A stretch of DNA of 64,000 nucleotides from Pomphorhynchus laevis (GCA_012934845.2 WNNJ02000089.1:1-64000); one strand, 5' to 3'; positions 20,714 to 29,929 are shown, counted from the first letter of the stretch. Notes: generated by a model from the sequence alone, not told the origin. Made by a program: numbers and translations.

Positions 20714-21910
20714 CTAGCAGAAACTAGGAGAGAGAAAGTTGCCCTTCTCACTCCCAGCCCTATCAGGAGAAGACACTTGCCCACCGGCATTATCTTCATC
20801 TCCCTTTGAGGCCAACAACTCCCAGCATATATCATCTTTCTTTGCCAACTTCAAGGAAGCCAACTTTTGTTTAGAAGATGATCTCTTCTTAGAACGGGGG
20901 GCTCTCTTTGAAGAGGTAAGAATCGTCGATGGAGGAGAACGGGACTCCTCGAATTTCGCTATCAGATGGTTCGTTAAGGCTCGAATCTCGTCTTTATATA
21001 TCTGTAGTCTTGCGTCAACAATTTTGAAAATGTCGGTGTCCGACATACCATAACCGTTTGAATTGGATAAGCTGGCAGCGGCAAAGTGGGCCGGTTTGAC
21101 CGGTGCCCCACAATGCCTTAATTTGTATTCTTTGAAGATAGGACATCTTCTAGACCAGGCCGGGTGCTGACCACCACAATTGGAACACAGAGGGGGGAGA
21201 GAACATTTCCCCTCATGGACTTCGGAAGAGCTGCAAACCCCACACGTATGGGGCCTAGTACAGTTCGAGGACCAGTGCCCCCAGAGGTGGCACCCATTGC
21301 AATGGGGGTATGTTAAGTCATCAGCATCTACGATATTGAAAGAAAGATTGTACCCCAGAAAGGGGTTACATTTGCTTTTAGCCAGACATTCCGCCTGATC
21401 GACTGCGGTAGAACAGAATGCTATTGGTATAGCCTGGCCTTTCTTGCCCAGGATTGGGCGAATATTATGAATTTTGAACTCAGATGTGAGAGCAATGATA
21501 TCTTCCTCCGTTGCGAAGGGCGGAAAATTATTAATTTTCAAAGTCGCCTGAATAGGCCTGTAAGTAGTTGACCCAAATTCTTTTAGGTGTGTTTCGAAAA
21601 ATTCTAGGTACGATGCTGCCAGATCTGGAGAGCTGAAAGAAACCCGGATTTCGGAATCTAAATATTTTATCGAATTAAATAGAATTCTCTTCTTATAAGA
21701 GCTTGTAAACTCTCTCAGAAAAATATTGAAAAGATTCTTCCTTTCAAATGGTTGAAGAAGTCTGATTATTACCAGATTCACCACTTTAGGCACAGGAGGG
21801 AGTTCTCCATCCGTGCTTGAGATTAAAAAATTAGACGAAATAGGACTAACCTTGTTTTCTTTGGCTTGAAAATTCGATGTTACATTGGAAATACCTGAGT
21901 TCCGTTCCAT
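20714..21910 (-). CDS. LINE-G ORF1: Gag-like nucleic-acid-binding protein
   Basis: 398 codons, intact. The N-terminal half contains an RRM-like region (RPIQATLKINNFPPFATEED). Around residues 205-260 are three zinc-knuckle-like motifs: CNGCHLWGHWSSNC (C-x2-C-x4-H-x4-C), CGVCSSSEVHEGKC and CSNCGGQHPAWSRRC. This triplet is the hallmark of ORF1 proteins of the I, R1 and Jockey groups. These proteins coat the element's RNA and act as nucleic-acid chaperones. A basic, lysine/serine-rich C-terminus follows (SSKRAPRSKKRSSSKQK). The ORF2 start lies 34 bases after its stop. Confidence 0.88.
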   Translation of the reverse strand: MERNSGISNVTSNFQAKENKVSPISSNFLISSTDGELPPVPKVVNLVIIRLLQPFERKNLFNIFLREFTSSYKKRILFNSIKYLDSEIRVSFSSPDLAASYLEFFETHLKEFGSTTYRPIQATLKINNFPPFATEEDIIALTSEFKIHNIRPILGKKGQAIPIAFCSTAVDQAECLAKSKCNPFLGYNLSFNIVDADDLTYPHCNGCHLWGHWSSNCTRPHTCGVCSSSEVHEGKCSLPPLCSNCGGQHPAWSRRCPIFKEYKLRHCGAPVKPAHFAAASLSNSNGYGMSDTDIFKIVDARLQIYKDEIRALTNHLIAKFEESRSPPSTILTSSKRAPRSKKRSSSKQKLASLKLAKKDDICWELLASKGDEDNAGGQVSSPDRAGSEKGNFLSPSFC

Positions 21911-21962
21911 ATTAGCTTGATTTTGTAAGTTGTTTGAAGCACCGGTGGTAAATTTTTGACTG

Positions 21963-21975
21963 CGTTAAATAATAA
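21963..21975 (+). repeat. Target-site duplication of LINE-G, 5' side
   Basis: CGTTAAATAATAA, identical to 18,076-18,088. Confidence 0.85.
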
Positions 21976-22099
21976 TACAATACAATTGTAATGCGATTGT
22001 ATTATAATTAAACCGCAATATAATTACGGTTTAAACACATAGAGATTCGATTGTTTCACTTTATCGAACTTCAAATAATCCTCATATAATAATAAATAT

Positions 22100-22440
22100 T
22101 ATAATAATCTTCATAATGCCTCTTAACCTTCCATTTGATAATTCTCGTACTGTTTAATGTTCATTGCGTTCCCGTAATCCCCTTCTTTTACATGTCCCAA
22201 ACTACTTTACCTCCTTTCGCTTCCACTCCTTCCATGTTGCTGCTTTTTCATGGAATCATATACCCATTCATATACGCCAATCACCCTCCTTGCCGTACTT
22301 CAAACGTTAAATCCAATCCTATTTAAACGATTTAACTAATTTATCCGCTTGACTTTTGCTCTTTTTGTTAGTTAGTGGACTTGTAAGCGTGAAGTTGTCA
22401 TGCATTTGCAGCTTTAAATAGACGCATTATTATATTAAAT
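22100..22440 (+). mobile_element. LINE-D fragment: RT C-terminus and 3' end
   Basis: Plus-strand translation gives [12 protein letters not shown] and SWNHIPIHIRQSPSLPYFKR, matching the last 90 residues of LINE-D1 at 56.8-57.8 kb. It has a premature stop and is diverged. The 3' UTR retains the family's stem-loop: gcgtg (22,387-22,391) pairs with catgc (22,399-22,403) through a G-U pair, followed by atttgca and a TTA-rich tail. Confidence 0.65.
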
Positions 22441-22524
22441 ACGTAGACTCAGTTATTTGATCTGATTCGTTTGATTTCTATACTGGTTTGATATAAATTT
22501 ATTTGATTTCTTTTTTATATTCTT

Positions 22525-22645
22525 TTTTATTATAATAAATATTATAACAAAATAAGACACAAAACCTGACAGAAAGTAATAGCAATTCTTTTTTTTTATA
22601 ATAAATATTATAACAAAATAACACACAAAACCTGACAGAAATTTT
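22525..22645 (+). repeat. Tandem duplication of about 70 bp
   Basis: The string ataataaatattataacaa ... aaacctgacagaaa occurs twice (about 22,530-22,578 and 22,598-22,641). The second copy runs straight into the hairpin at the LINE-C1 5' end. Confidence 0.75.
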
Positions 22646-22684
22646 CGTAAACACCAAAGGGACCGCTTTGGTGTTTACGAAAAT
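22641..22684. repeat. Perfect 19-bp inverted repeat at the LINE-C1 5' end
   Basis: Arm 22,641-22,659 (attttcgtaaacaccaaag) and arm 22,666-22,684 are perfectly complementary around a 6-base loop (ggaccg). The right arm continues into the LINE-C1 leader. Confidence 0.9.
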
Positions 22685-22744
22685 ATTAATCTAATATACA
22701 TACAACGAGGAGAATAAAATCACGAATCAAACGACTATATACAA

Positions 22745-24142
22745 ATGGGTCGGAAAAAACAAAAGTCTCAAGTTCCCAACCATGTTGCGTCCAACACCGA
22801 TGTTAGAGATGTTTCCAATGGATCTGAACAACAAGTCCTTTGCTCAAACAATGATTGTCACACGTGGGTAAGTATTTGGACTTCAGAATCCCAGGCATCT
22901 TGCCTTGCAGACAACGAATTCTACTGTGGCTACTGTTCGGCTAAGATGATAAATACGATGAAGAGTGAAATAGAGAGTCTCAAGACAAATATATTGAAAC
23001 TATCTGGCAATGCAGCGATGTCCACACATGCCTCTTCGTATTGTAATAAGTCTCAACCTCGATGCCCAATTCTCCCGCATTCGATTGCCTCTAAGAATGC
23101 CAAATCTCCCATCTCTTCTACAGGTATTACTATACATCCTTCAATTTTGCCCAATCAATCAGCTCAATCTTCTGATGTTACTGTCATTGACCATTTGCAA
23201 CCCAGTATTTCTTTTGTCGTATCAGATAAATCACCTTACATTTCTACCCCTCATTGCGTTTCTACGTCATCATCAGATAATCCATTATCAGATAATCTGA
23301 AGGAGCCGCAAATTGTATCGCAGCAAGATGGATTTTGTCAAGTTTATGATAAATCTACCGATACAGTGACGGAGCCGCAAATTGTTACAACTAATGTATG
23401 TTCACTCCCCGACACCCCACGTCCCGTCCTTCCTGTCTCGTTTCTCAATAACTTGCATCCATCAATCAAAATCACCTCCACCAGCCTCCACTATCCTTCC
23501 ACTCATAACCTTTCCTCACATCGCTTGCCACCCGCTTTATTATCATTATCCTCTATGTCTCCCGTCGTCAAACCAAATCCCTCCAAATCATCAACTGCCA
23601 GCTCTTCTATCGTGATCTCACCTACTCACGTCAGTCGTCCTCCTTTACGGAAGCGCTTTGCTTCTCGCGATCGTTGCGTCATTGTTACTAATATCACGCC
23701 TTCTAACTCCTTATCTCCACAAGCACGTCTGGACCACGATGTTTCCGCCTTCAGATCCATCCTCTCGTCTATTGTTCCTGCGGATAAACCATCCTTTTTC
23801 AAGGACATTTCTCCAGTCGCATTCATCCGTCTAAACAAATCTTCTCAATCTAATCCTTCCCAGCCCCCTCTCCTAAAAATTGTTTTCAAGCATCGCTCTC
23901 ACGCGTCTTCTGTCCTCTCTCAACGATTCAAACTCATGTCATCTTCAACCACTCGAATTTTCCCCGATCGCGCCCCTTCCGAAATCGCTCAAATCTCTTC
24001 AGCCCGCATCGAAAAACGCCGTCGCGAGGAAAACGGCGAAACATCACTCTCCATCCGAAACATAGACGGAAATTTTCAAGTTGTCCACACCCGTCCAAAA
24101 ATTCGATGGCGCTCCATCTCTCCTATGTGTCTTCTCCACTAG
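22745..24142 (+). CDS. LINE-C1 ORF1 (chimeric)
   Basis: 465 codons, intact. The N-terminus carries CSNNDCHTWVSI and FYCGYCSAKM, the half-PHD-like zinc motif. Then comes a serine/threonine/proline-rich middle with a short internal repeat (EPQIV twice). From SLPDTPRPVLPVSFLNNLHP on, it matches ORF1 of C4 and C5 almost word for word. That part includes the conserved C-terminal domain (LDHDVSAFRSILSS, PLLKIVFKHRSHASSVLSQR, IFPDRAPSEIAQ, LSIRNIDGNFQVVHTRPKIR). The protein should bind LINE RNA. Its last 37 bases overlap ORF2. Confidence 0.85.
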   Translation: MGRKKQKSQVPNHVASNTDVRDVSNGSEQQVLCSNNDCHTWVSIWTSESQASCLADNEFYCGYCSAKMINTMKSEIESLKTNILKLSGNAAMSTHASSYCNKSQPRCPILPHSIASKNAKSPISSTGITIHPSILPNQSAQSSDVTVIDHLQPSISFVVSDKSPYISTPHCVSTSSSDNPLSDNLKEPQIVSQQDGFCQVYDKSTDTVTEPQIVTTNVCSLPDTPRPVLPVSFLNNLHPSIKITSTSLHYPSTHNLSSHRLPPALLSLSSMSPVVKPNPSKSSTASSSIVISPTHVSRPPLRKRFASRDRCVIVTNITPSNSLSPQARLDHDVSAFRSILSSIVPADKPSFFKDISPVAFIRLNKSSQSNPSQPPLLKIVFKHRSHASSVLSQRFKLMSSSTTRIFPDRAPSEIAQISSARIEKRRREENGETSLSIRNIDGNFQVVHTRPKIRWRSISPMCLLH

Positions 24143-26865
24143 TCTCTTTCGCCACAGCACACGGTTTCCGCCTCGGTCTCCTCAACACTAGATCTATTCT
24201 CAATAAATCCGATCTTATCCTCAACCTATTCACCAAGCAATCCATCGATCTCTTCTGCCTCACCGAATCCTGGCACTCAGATTCCGACGACCTCTCCATT
24301 CGCCGTCTGCTCTCTGCCGGTTGCTCCCTAGTCGAATCCGCCCGCCCCCTCAGCTCATGCCCTTCTAAATCCTCTAATCATGGCGGCATCGTCGCATTCG
24401 CGCGTCACCCAGCGTCTCTTCGCAAAATCAATCCCCCTTTCAGTCCTTGCTCTTTTGAATTGCTCACTTGTCGTTATTCTAACCCGATCACTCTAGATCT
24501 CGCCATTGTATACCGTCCTGGTTCATCAGCTCCTACAGCCTTATTTTTTACCGAACTCGCTGACCTCCTTTCTCATTGTTCTTTGTCCTCAATCCCTTCA
24601 CTCGTTCTAGGCGACTTCAATATCCGCCTAGACCGCCCCTCTTCCACAGATTCCATCCGCTTCATCAACATTCTATCCAACTACAATTACAAACTAATCT
24701 CCACTGCCCCCACACATATACTTGGCGGGGCACTCGACATCATCGCTGTCCCCGATCATTTTGCTGCCCACACCTCACTGTCCATCTCTGATCCTGGTCT
24801 ATCCGATCACTTTCTTATCACCCTTGATCTCGCTCGCAACCACACCCCTCCTCACACACCTACAATCCTACGTCGCCCTTGGAGAAATCTTGACCTTTCC
24901 CTTCTCCGCTCTGCCTTACTCAAATCGTCTCTATCATTACCCACAATAACATATTCATCTCCTCACGATCTCGCCTTTCTTTTCGACTCTGAACTCACAT
25001 CCACTCTCGATATTCTCTTGCCCTTCAAGTCTCACCCACACCGTCGCTTGCACCGTGCCCCATGGTTTGACATCCAATGCCTACTCTCAAAGCGTCGACT
25101 CCGCCATGCTTTTCGAGTCTATCACCGCTCTCTCAGACGCGATTTCCGCTCGATCACTCCGTCTTTCCGTGATTCCTATCTTGCTCTTCGCCGGTCTCAT
25201 CTCAACCTACTACGTACCAAATGCAACTCCTTTTGGCAGCATAAAATAATCACTTCATTCAACTCTAAGACTCTCTGGCATACTTTTAACTCAATCCTGG
25301 CTCGTTCCTCTACGCCTTGCAACATCAATGCTAATGATTATTCGTCATTTCTCCAGACTAAAGTATCCACGCTGCTCTCTCACACCCCGGTCTCCATCCT
25401 ATCCCACTCTGCCCAGTCTACTCTCATCCTTCCCGAACTCTTTCATCTTCTCCCTGTATCACCTACAGAAGTATCATCTGTCCTCATGTCCTTGCCCAAC
25501 AAAACCTCACCTGCCGATCCCCTGCCTACCCACATATTAAAATCTATATGCTCATCGATATCCCCATTTCTCACAACCTTGTTTAACTCGTCCATCCGCA
25601 GTCGTATCTTCCCTTCACACTGGAAATCCGCAATCGTTCGTCCCCTCCTTAAGAAACAATCGCTCGACCCCTCCCTTCCTTCTAGCTATCGCCCCATTTC
25701 ACTACTCCCTACTCTTTCTAAGCTCTTAGAACGCCTCATCTTAATACAAATCAACGCTTATCTCTCCTCATCCAATTTGTACCCTCCTTTCCAATCCGCT
25801 TTCCGCTCTAATCACTCGACAGAAATCGCATGCATAAAAGTGTACAACGACTTACTCATTTCTCGAGACAAGGCTCTATATAGTGTTCTCATCTCCCTGG
25901 AGCTCTCCTCCGCATTCGACATTGTCGACCACTCCGTCCTCCTTTCTCGCCTCCGTTATGATTACGGCTTTTCTTCCTCCTCCGTAGCTTGGTTCGCCTC
26001 ATATCTATCCGACCGTTCCTTTCGCGTCTGTTCTAATTCATCATCCTCCCCTCCCATCCCTATTTTTTGCGGGGTTCCACAAGGTTCAGTCCTAGATCCC
26101 CTGCTTTTCTCTCTTTTGCTTGGCGATCTCTCTCCATTTATCAAACCTTACTCCTTTAACGTCATTCAATACGCCGATGACATTCTAATCTATGCTCATG
26201 CACCCGCACATCGCATACACGACATCGCCATTTCTGCCTCCAACTGTCTCTCTTCTATCTACAAGCGTCTCTCCAATCTCCATCTCGTTCTAAACGCCGA
26301 AAAGTCCAAAATAATGTGGATCCTTCCCCGTAAACCAAGCATATCTCCTCCCATTGTATCTTTTGCCTCATCGATCATCCCTATAGTCCACAATCTCACT
26401 TTCTTAGGCTTCCATTTCGATGATCACCTTTCCCTTAAACCCTTCGTCCGTGACAAGGTCCGCTCGTCTAACTTAATTCTTCGTGACATCCGCCGTATCC
26501 GCCCCCTTATCGACTTCCGTTCTTGTATGTCTCTTCTTTCATCGCTTCTTTTCCCTAAAATCGATTACTGCCTTAGCCTCTTTCGCCAATTCTCCAAAAT
26601 CCATCATCCTACCCCTACAACGAATAATCAACACCGCCGTTCGAGTGCTCTTTCGCCTCCGTCGCTTCGACCACACATCCACATATTTTGCCCAACTCTC
26701 CTGGCCCACCATCCACATCCGCATCAAACTCCGCCTTCTTCTCATTACTTTTCGTCTCATCGCTGTCGGCTCCCCATCGTTCATCAACCTTCCTTTCTTA
26801 GACGATACTCGCCCCACCTCGCTATCGCTTCGTTCCTGTCATACCCTCTTACTCCACGTTCCTAA
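24106..26865 (+). CDS. LINE-C1 ORF2: endonuclease-RT, mutated
   Basis: Starts MALHLSYVSSPL inside ORF1 (-1 frame). The endonuclease reads LGLLNTRSILNK, FCLTESWHSDS with the Glu, LDLAIVYRPGS, SLVLGDFNIRLDR and GLSDHFLITLDL, all intact. In the RT, fingers SYRPISLLPTLSKLLER and box [11 protein letters not shown] are present. Motif A, however, reads SLELSSAFDIVDH: codon GAG at 25,900-25,902 replaces the GAC of other copies, changing the catalytic Asp to Glu. Motif B reads GSVLDPLLF instead of GSVLGPLLF. After about 26,580 this frame is spurious; the true C-terminus is in the 26,483-27,004 frame. Confidence 0.82.
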   Translation: MALHLSYVSSPLVSFATAHGFRLGLLNTRSILNKSDLILNLFTKQSIDLFCLTESWHSDSDDLSIRRLLSAGCSLVESARPLSSCPSKSSNHGGIVAFARHPASLRKINPPFSPCSFELLTCRYSNPITLDLAIVYRPGSSAPTALFFTELADLLSHCSLSSIPSLVLGDFNIRLDRPSSTDSIRFINILSNYNYKLISTAPTHILGGALDIIAVPDHFAAHTSLSISDPGLSDHFLITLDLARNHTPPHTPTILRRPWRNLDLSLLRSALLKSSLSLPTITYSSPHDLAFLFDSELTSTLDILLPFKSHPHRRLHRAPWFDIQCLLSKRRLRHAFRVYHRSLRRDFRSITPSFRDSYLALRRSHLNLLRTKCNSFWQHKIITSFNSKTLWHTFNSILARSSTPCNINANDYSSFLQTKVSTLLSHTPVSILSHSAQSTLILPELFHLLPVSPTEVSSVLMSLPNKTSPADPLPTHILKSICSSISPFLTTLFNSSIRSRIFPSHWKSAIVRPLLKKQSLDPSLPSSYRPISLLPTLSKLLERLILIQINAYLSSSNLYPPFQSAFRSNHSTEIACIKVYNDLLISRDKALYSVLISLELSSAFDIVDHSVLLSRLRYDYGFSSSSVAWFASYLSDRSFRVCSNSSSSPPIPIFCGVPQGSVLDPLLFSLLLGDLSPFIKPYSFNVIQYADDILIYAHAPAHRIHDIAISASNCLSSIYKRLSNLHLVLNAEKSKIMWILPRKPSISPPIVSFASSIIPIVHNLTFLGFHFDDHLSLKPFVRDKVRSSNLILRDIRRIRPLIDFRSCMSLLSSLLFPKIDYCLSLFRQFSKIHHPTPTTNNQHRRSSALSPPSLRPHIHIFCPTLLAHHPHPHQTPPSSHYFSSHRCRLPIVHQPSFLRRYSPHLAIASFLSYPLTPRS

Positions 26866-27004
26866 TTACTCCAACAACTACGGTCTCCGATCCTTCCTCG
26901 TCGCCGCCTCACTCGCCTGGAATCAACTCCCTCTCGACGTCCGCCGCGCTCCCTCTTTTATCACATTTAAACACCTCCTCCGTTCACACCTTCTCGACGC
27001 CTGA
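26483..27004 (+). CDS. LINE-C1 ORF2, C-terminal part after a +1 frameshift
   Basis: From about 26,590 this frame carries the conserved tail of family [69 protein letters not shown]. An extra base in ctctttcgcc, compared with cttttcgcc in C2, C4 and C6, separates it from the main frame. LINE-C3 has its own, different +1 change within a few bases of the same place. Confidence 0.8.
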   Translation: MTSAVSAPLSTSVLVCLFFHRFFSLKSITALASFANSPKSIILPLQRIINTAVRVLFRLRRFDHTSTYFAQLSWPTIHIRIKLRLLLITFRLIAVGSPSFINLPFLDDTRPTSLSLRSCHTLLLHVPNYSNNYGLRSFLVAASLAWNQLPLDVRRAPSFITFKHLLRSHLLDA

Positions 27005-27036
27005 TTCACAGTTTTGTTTTTGTTGTGGTCATGTAA

Positions 27037-27052
27037 GCGTGCGCTGGCACGC
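27037..27052 (+). promoter_or_regulatory. 3' UTR stem-loop of LINE-C, probable RT recognition hairpin
   Basis: gcgtgc and gcacgc (6 bp) flank the loop gctg, followed by atttgccacgtt and the tail. The same hairpin lies at the 3' end of C2 (34,969-34,984, reverse), C3 (41,638-41,653), C4 (50,647-50,662) and C6 (45,364-45,379, reverse). In LINE-D the stem differs but still pairs. A conserved 3' stem-loop is the known RT recognition site in L2-type LINEs such as eel UnaL2; here that role is inferred. Confidence 0.65.
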
Positions 27053-27085
27053 ATTTGCCACGTTAAAATAAATCTTTTTTTTTCA

Positions 27086-28351
27086 AGTTGTAGTTCTTCC
27101 CTTCTTGATCTTTGCCTATCGACAAACAGTCAATTAATCAGTAGTATCCAATATGATTCTTCTGTTGGTTTGTCTGATCACTGTGTAGTTAAAGTTTTGC
27201 TAAATATACAAATGAGTGTGTTTACTCATGCTCGGTACAAACGTCAGATTAATGTCTTTCGGGCGAACTATGATGCAATTACATCAAAGCTGCATAGAGT
27301 AAGTTGGCCTGATCAGGCTGTTGTCGGAGTTGACGAGGCCTGGGATCATTTTCGCGTGACGCTTTATTCTCTAATGGTAAAATTCTCACCTTTGAAGTCT
27401 AAGACTAGTCGGAAAAGCACTCGTTGGTTTGATACTGAGCTGGCTACTGCGATGAAGGCTCGTGACTTTAGTTTCAAATGCTTTAAGGCTGGGTTTTGTG
27501 AATATTGTGTTTATAAGCAGGCGAGAAATTTCTTCAATTCTTTAAAACGACATAAGCGCTATTTATTTGAAAATGGTTTAGCTCATAGTTGTAGACATGA
27601 TCCCGAAGCTCTCTTTCTATATGTGAATAGTAGTAGGAACGCTAATAAAACAATTGGCCAATATTTTGATAGCGTTATTGAAGACGACCTTGCTGAGATG
27701 TTCTCAAGGCATTTTTACTTGTACAAAGAGACTACAAACGAGTATTCTGAACCTATCCAGAACAGTGAGACGATAAGAGGTGCTAGTGTTTCATATCCTA
27801 GTTTAGACATAGCTAATTTGATAACTCCTGAGAAAGTTTTAGCTGAACTGCATCGTCTTAAAGAGACAAACTCCAAAGGTGCTGATTTGTTACCTTCGAT
27901 ATATCTTCGTCGGATAGCAGGCTCAATATATACACCATTTTGTACCATATTTCGACAATCTATTATTGATACGACTCTTCCAAAAAAGTGGAAACAATCG
28001 ATCATTCACCCCATCTTCAAAAAGGGTGATAGATCTTCAGTAGACAATTACAGACCAGTAAGTATTAGTTGCTTATGTTGTAGAATGTTAGAGCGAATTA
28101 TACATGGTTATATGGTCAAGTTTTATAGTGAGAATAAAGTAATAGCTTCTGAGCAACATGGTTTCCGTAAGGGTTATTCGACAGTTACCAATCTACTCGC
28201 AGCCCATCTTGATTTGTCAGCTAATAAAGCCGTATCCATTGCTACTGACATCCTATTCTTCGATTCCTCTAAGGCATTTGACAGAGTAGACCATAGATTC
28301 CTCCTAAATAAACTAGAGAAAAGTAGCATTCCATTTTTGCTTGTTAGATAG
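27086..28351 (+). pseudogene. LINE-E ORF2, linker and RT N-terminal part
   Basis: The open frame is entered from the C1 3' UTR (its first Met at 27,014 belongs to C1 sequence). Landmarks are STRWFDTELATAMKARDFSF, YKQARNFFNSLKRHKRYLF, NSKGADLLPSIYLRR, NYRPVSISCLCCRMLER, EQHGFRKGYSTVTNLLAAH and motif A ILFFDSSKAFDRVDHRFLL. It ends at a TAG shortly after motif A, so it cannot make a whole RT. Confidence 0.8.
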
Positions 28352-28432
28352 ATTGAATCGTTTTTAAGCAATCGTAGTTATTGTGTTCATGCAGATAATT
28401 TTGACTCTTCTTCGCGGCCATGTAATATAGGG

Positions 28433-29197
28433 GTGCCTCAAGGTTCAGTATTGGGACCATTGTTATTTAGTGTCTACATCAACGATATTCCGGAATTTAT
28501 TGATTCTCGGATGCTTTTATATGCAGACGATTTGAAAATCTGGCGGGCAATTCGTTCACCCAATGATATAGTCAAATTGCAACGGGATATCGATGAAGTC
28601 GAAAATTGGGCTCTGCTCAATAGGTTGATTGTAAATATATCAAAATGCAAACATTTACGTGTTCGTGGCGGAAATGCTCAATCTTTAGTTAATTATAGCT
28701 TTCAAAGCAGTGATATAGAACGAGTGAACAAATATAAGGACTTGGGAGTGTGGATAAACAGTGATTTGAGTACCGTCACACATACTGAACATGCTTGTTC
28801 AAATGCGTTGGGGATAATCGGTCAACTTCAACGCACTTTCATTGCACTCAATCAATTTGCCCTACGTCCGCTAATCTTTGCTCATGTGTTGAGCCGTCTT
28901 CTATATGCTACGCCGTGTGTGTATCCCCAAAATTCAAAAGAACATATTAGTTCAGAGAGGGTACTTCATAGAGCTACCAAGCTAGCACCGCAACTGAAAT
29001 TTTTGTCGTACCCTGATCGATTAAAAGCACTTAGACTTGAGACTGTCACGTGGACCCGCCGGTACATCGATATGAGTATGGTCTGGCAAATTCTTAATGA
29101 TTTGGATCATCCACTTCGAGATTGTCTTAATTTGCGCTCATCCAATATCCTCCGAGGCCATGGTTTAACCCTGCGACGTGAAAGGATAAGAAAATAA
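28433..29197 (+). pseudogene. LINE-E ORF2, RT motif B to C-terminal part
   Basis: Starts at motif B (PQGSVLGPLLFSVYINDIPEF), then LLYADDLKIWRAI (the catalytic box), NISKCKHLRV, VNKYKDLGVWINSDLS and RPLIFAHVLSRLLYA. The tail is SSNILRGHGLTLRRERIRK. It ends at a TAA, after which the same frame continues with conserved sequence for 48 codons. Confidence 0.8.
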
Positions 29198-29479
29198 CGA
29201 GCTGTCCAATTTGATCGGCGAGTTGTATCTCTGTGGAATAGGCTTGGAGAGTCAACAGTGTGCAGTAGCAATATCAACGAATTCAAAAAGAAATTACGGA
29301 TGGAGGATGCCATAGGGAAAGCTGCTTTTCCGTATTTGTGATACCTTTATTATATTTTCTTTTTTTTCTGAGGTGAACCAGCCAATTAAGCCATGATTTT
29401 ATGTGCTGTTGAAACATTAATAATAATAATAATAATAATTTGAAATAGTAACTAATACTGATACTCTTGTGTTTAATCA

Positions 29480-29929
29480 CTATATTATGCATTAGTCGAA
29501 GACGGAGTTAAATCTGGAAGATCGTTCAATCAAATTTTTCAATAACAATTCAATTCAATCCTTCGTTGAGGACGCATTACATAAAGCTAATGTGATGGAG
29601 AACTCCATCAAACATACTCCTGTTTTGGATTATACTGCTCAACCACATATATTGGAGATTGCGGTGTTTGTCTTGATGTAGATGACAAATGTTCCGCCCT
29701 GAAGCATGCTAATGTTTATTTATCATCTCATGTCAATACTTCGTCGGGCAAGGATTGTTTCCAGACCTATTCTCTGGGAAGTAGTGATTGTAGGCATCCC
29801 TGTGCTTCCGCCCTGAGGCATGCTAATGTTGATTTATCATCTCATGTCAATACTTCGTCGGGCAAGGATTGTTTCCAGACCTATTCTTTTGGAAGTAGTG
29901 ATTGTAGGCATCCTTGTGCTTACCCATAG
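29480..29929 (+). pseudogene. Unassigned coding-like fragment with a 38-residue tandem repeat
   Basis: Two open frames in succession. The first reads FVEDALHKANVMENS. The second contains CSALKHANVYLSSHVNTSSG, repeated as ASALRHANVDLSSHVNTSSG, and stops at CAYP. The repeat is a 114-bp tandem duplication (29,692-29,805 and 29,806-29,919) and keeps frame. Composition and position, upstream of a LINE, suggest the variable middle of a LINE ORF1, but there is no diagnostic motif. Confidence 0.35.

Larger units (their letters stand above)
18089..21962 (-). mobile_element. LINE-G, complete I/R1-like non-LTR retrotransposon with TSD
   Basis: A 3.87-kb element with both ORFs open from end to end, a 3' tail of (TTATC)n and a 13-bp target-site duplication on both sides. 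Its 5' end begins CAGTCAAAAATTT, like the CAGT initiator at the start of many I/Jockey-type elements with an internal Pol II promoter. It is GC-richer than the flanking DNA. ORF1 has three zinc knuckles. ORF2 has endonuclease and RT but no RNase H. Nothing visible prevents expression, so this is a recent and possibly competent insertion. Confidence 0.92.
22666..27085 (+). mobile_element. LINE-C1, full-length CR1/L2-type retrotransposon with swapped 5' end
   Basis: Leader, ORF1 (22,745-24,142), ORF2 (24,106-27,004 with one frameshift) and a 3' UTR ending in a stem-loop, ATTTGCCACGTTAAAATAAA and a T-run. From about 23,402 onward it is close to identical to C4 and C5. Upstream of that point the leader and ORF1 N-terminus are unrelated to theirs, so it is a chimera. 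ORF2 has a Glu in place of the catalytic Asp of RT motif A and a +1 frameshift near 26,580, so it looks dead. Confidence 0.88.
27086..29445 (+). mobile_element. LINE-E, 5'-truncated CR1/Jockey-type retrotransposon
   Basis: Begins in the last part of the endonuclease (SLLDLCLSTNSQ ... VGLSDHCVVKVLL) directly after the C1 tail, so ORF1 and most of the endonuclease are missing. The linker, RT and C-terminal tail follow, then a 3' UTR and an (AAT)n tail at about 29,417-29,440. Three defects are visible: a stop at 28,349-28,351 after motif A, a frame change before motif B, and a stop at 29,195-29,197 close to the C-terminus. The tail (RRVVSLWNRLGES...FKKKLR) continues in frame to 29,341. Confidence 0.8.

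Noticed and set aside
23010-25540. Out-of-frame ORFs of 60-100 codons inside LINE-C ORF1 and ORF2
   Set aside because: They overlap recognisable LINE coding sequence in another frame and have no motifs; the same shadows recur in each copy.
27014-27085. ATG at 27,014 as start of a LINE-E protein
   Set aside because: The ATG and first 24 codons are the 3' UTR of LINE-C1; LINE-E sequence starts at about 27,086 already within the endonuclease.
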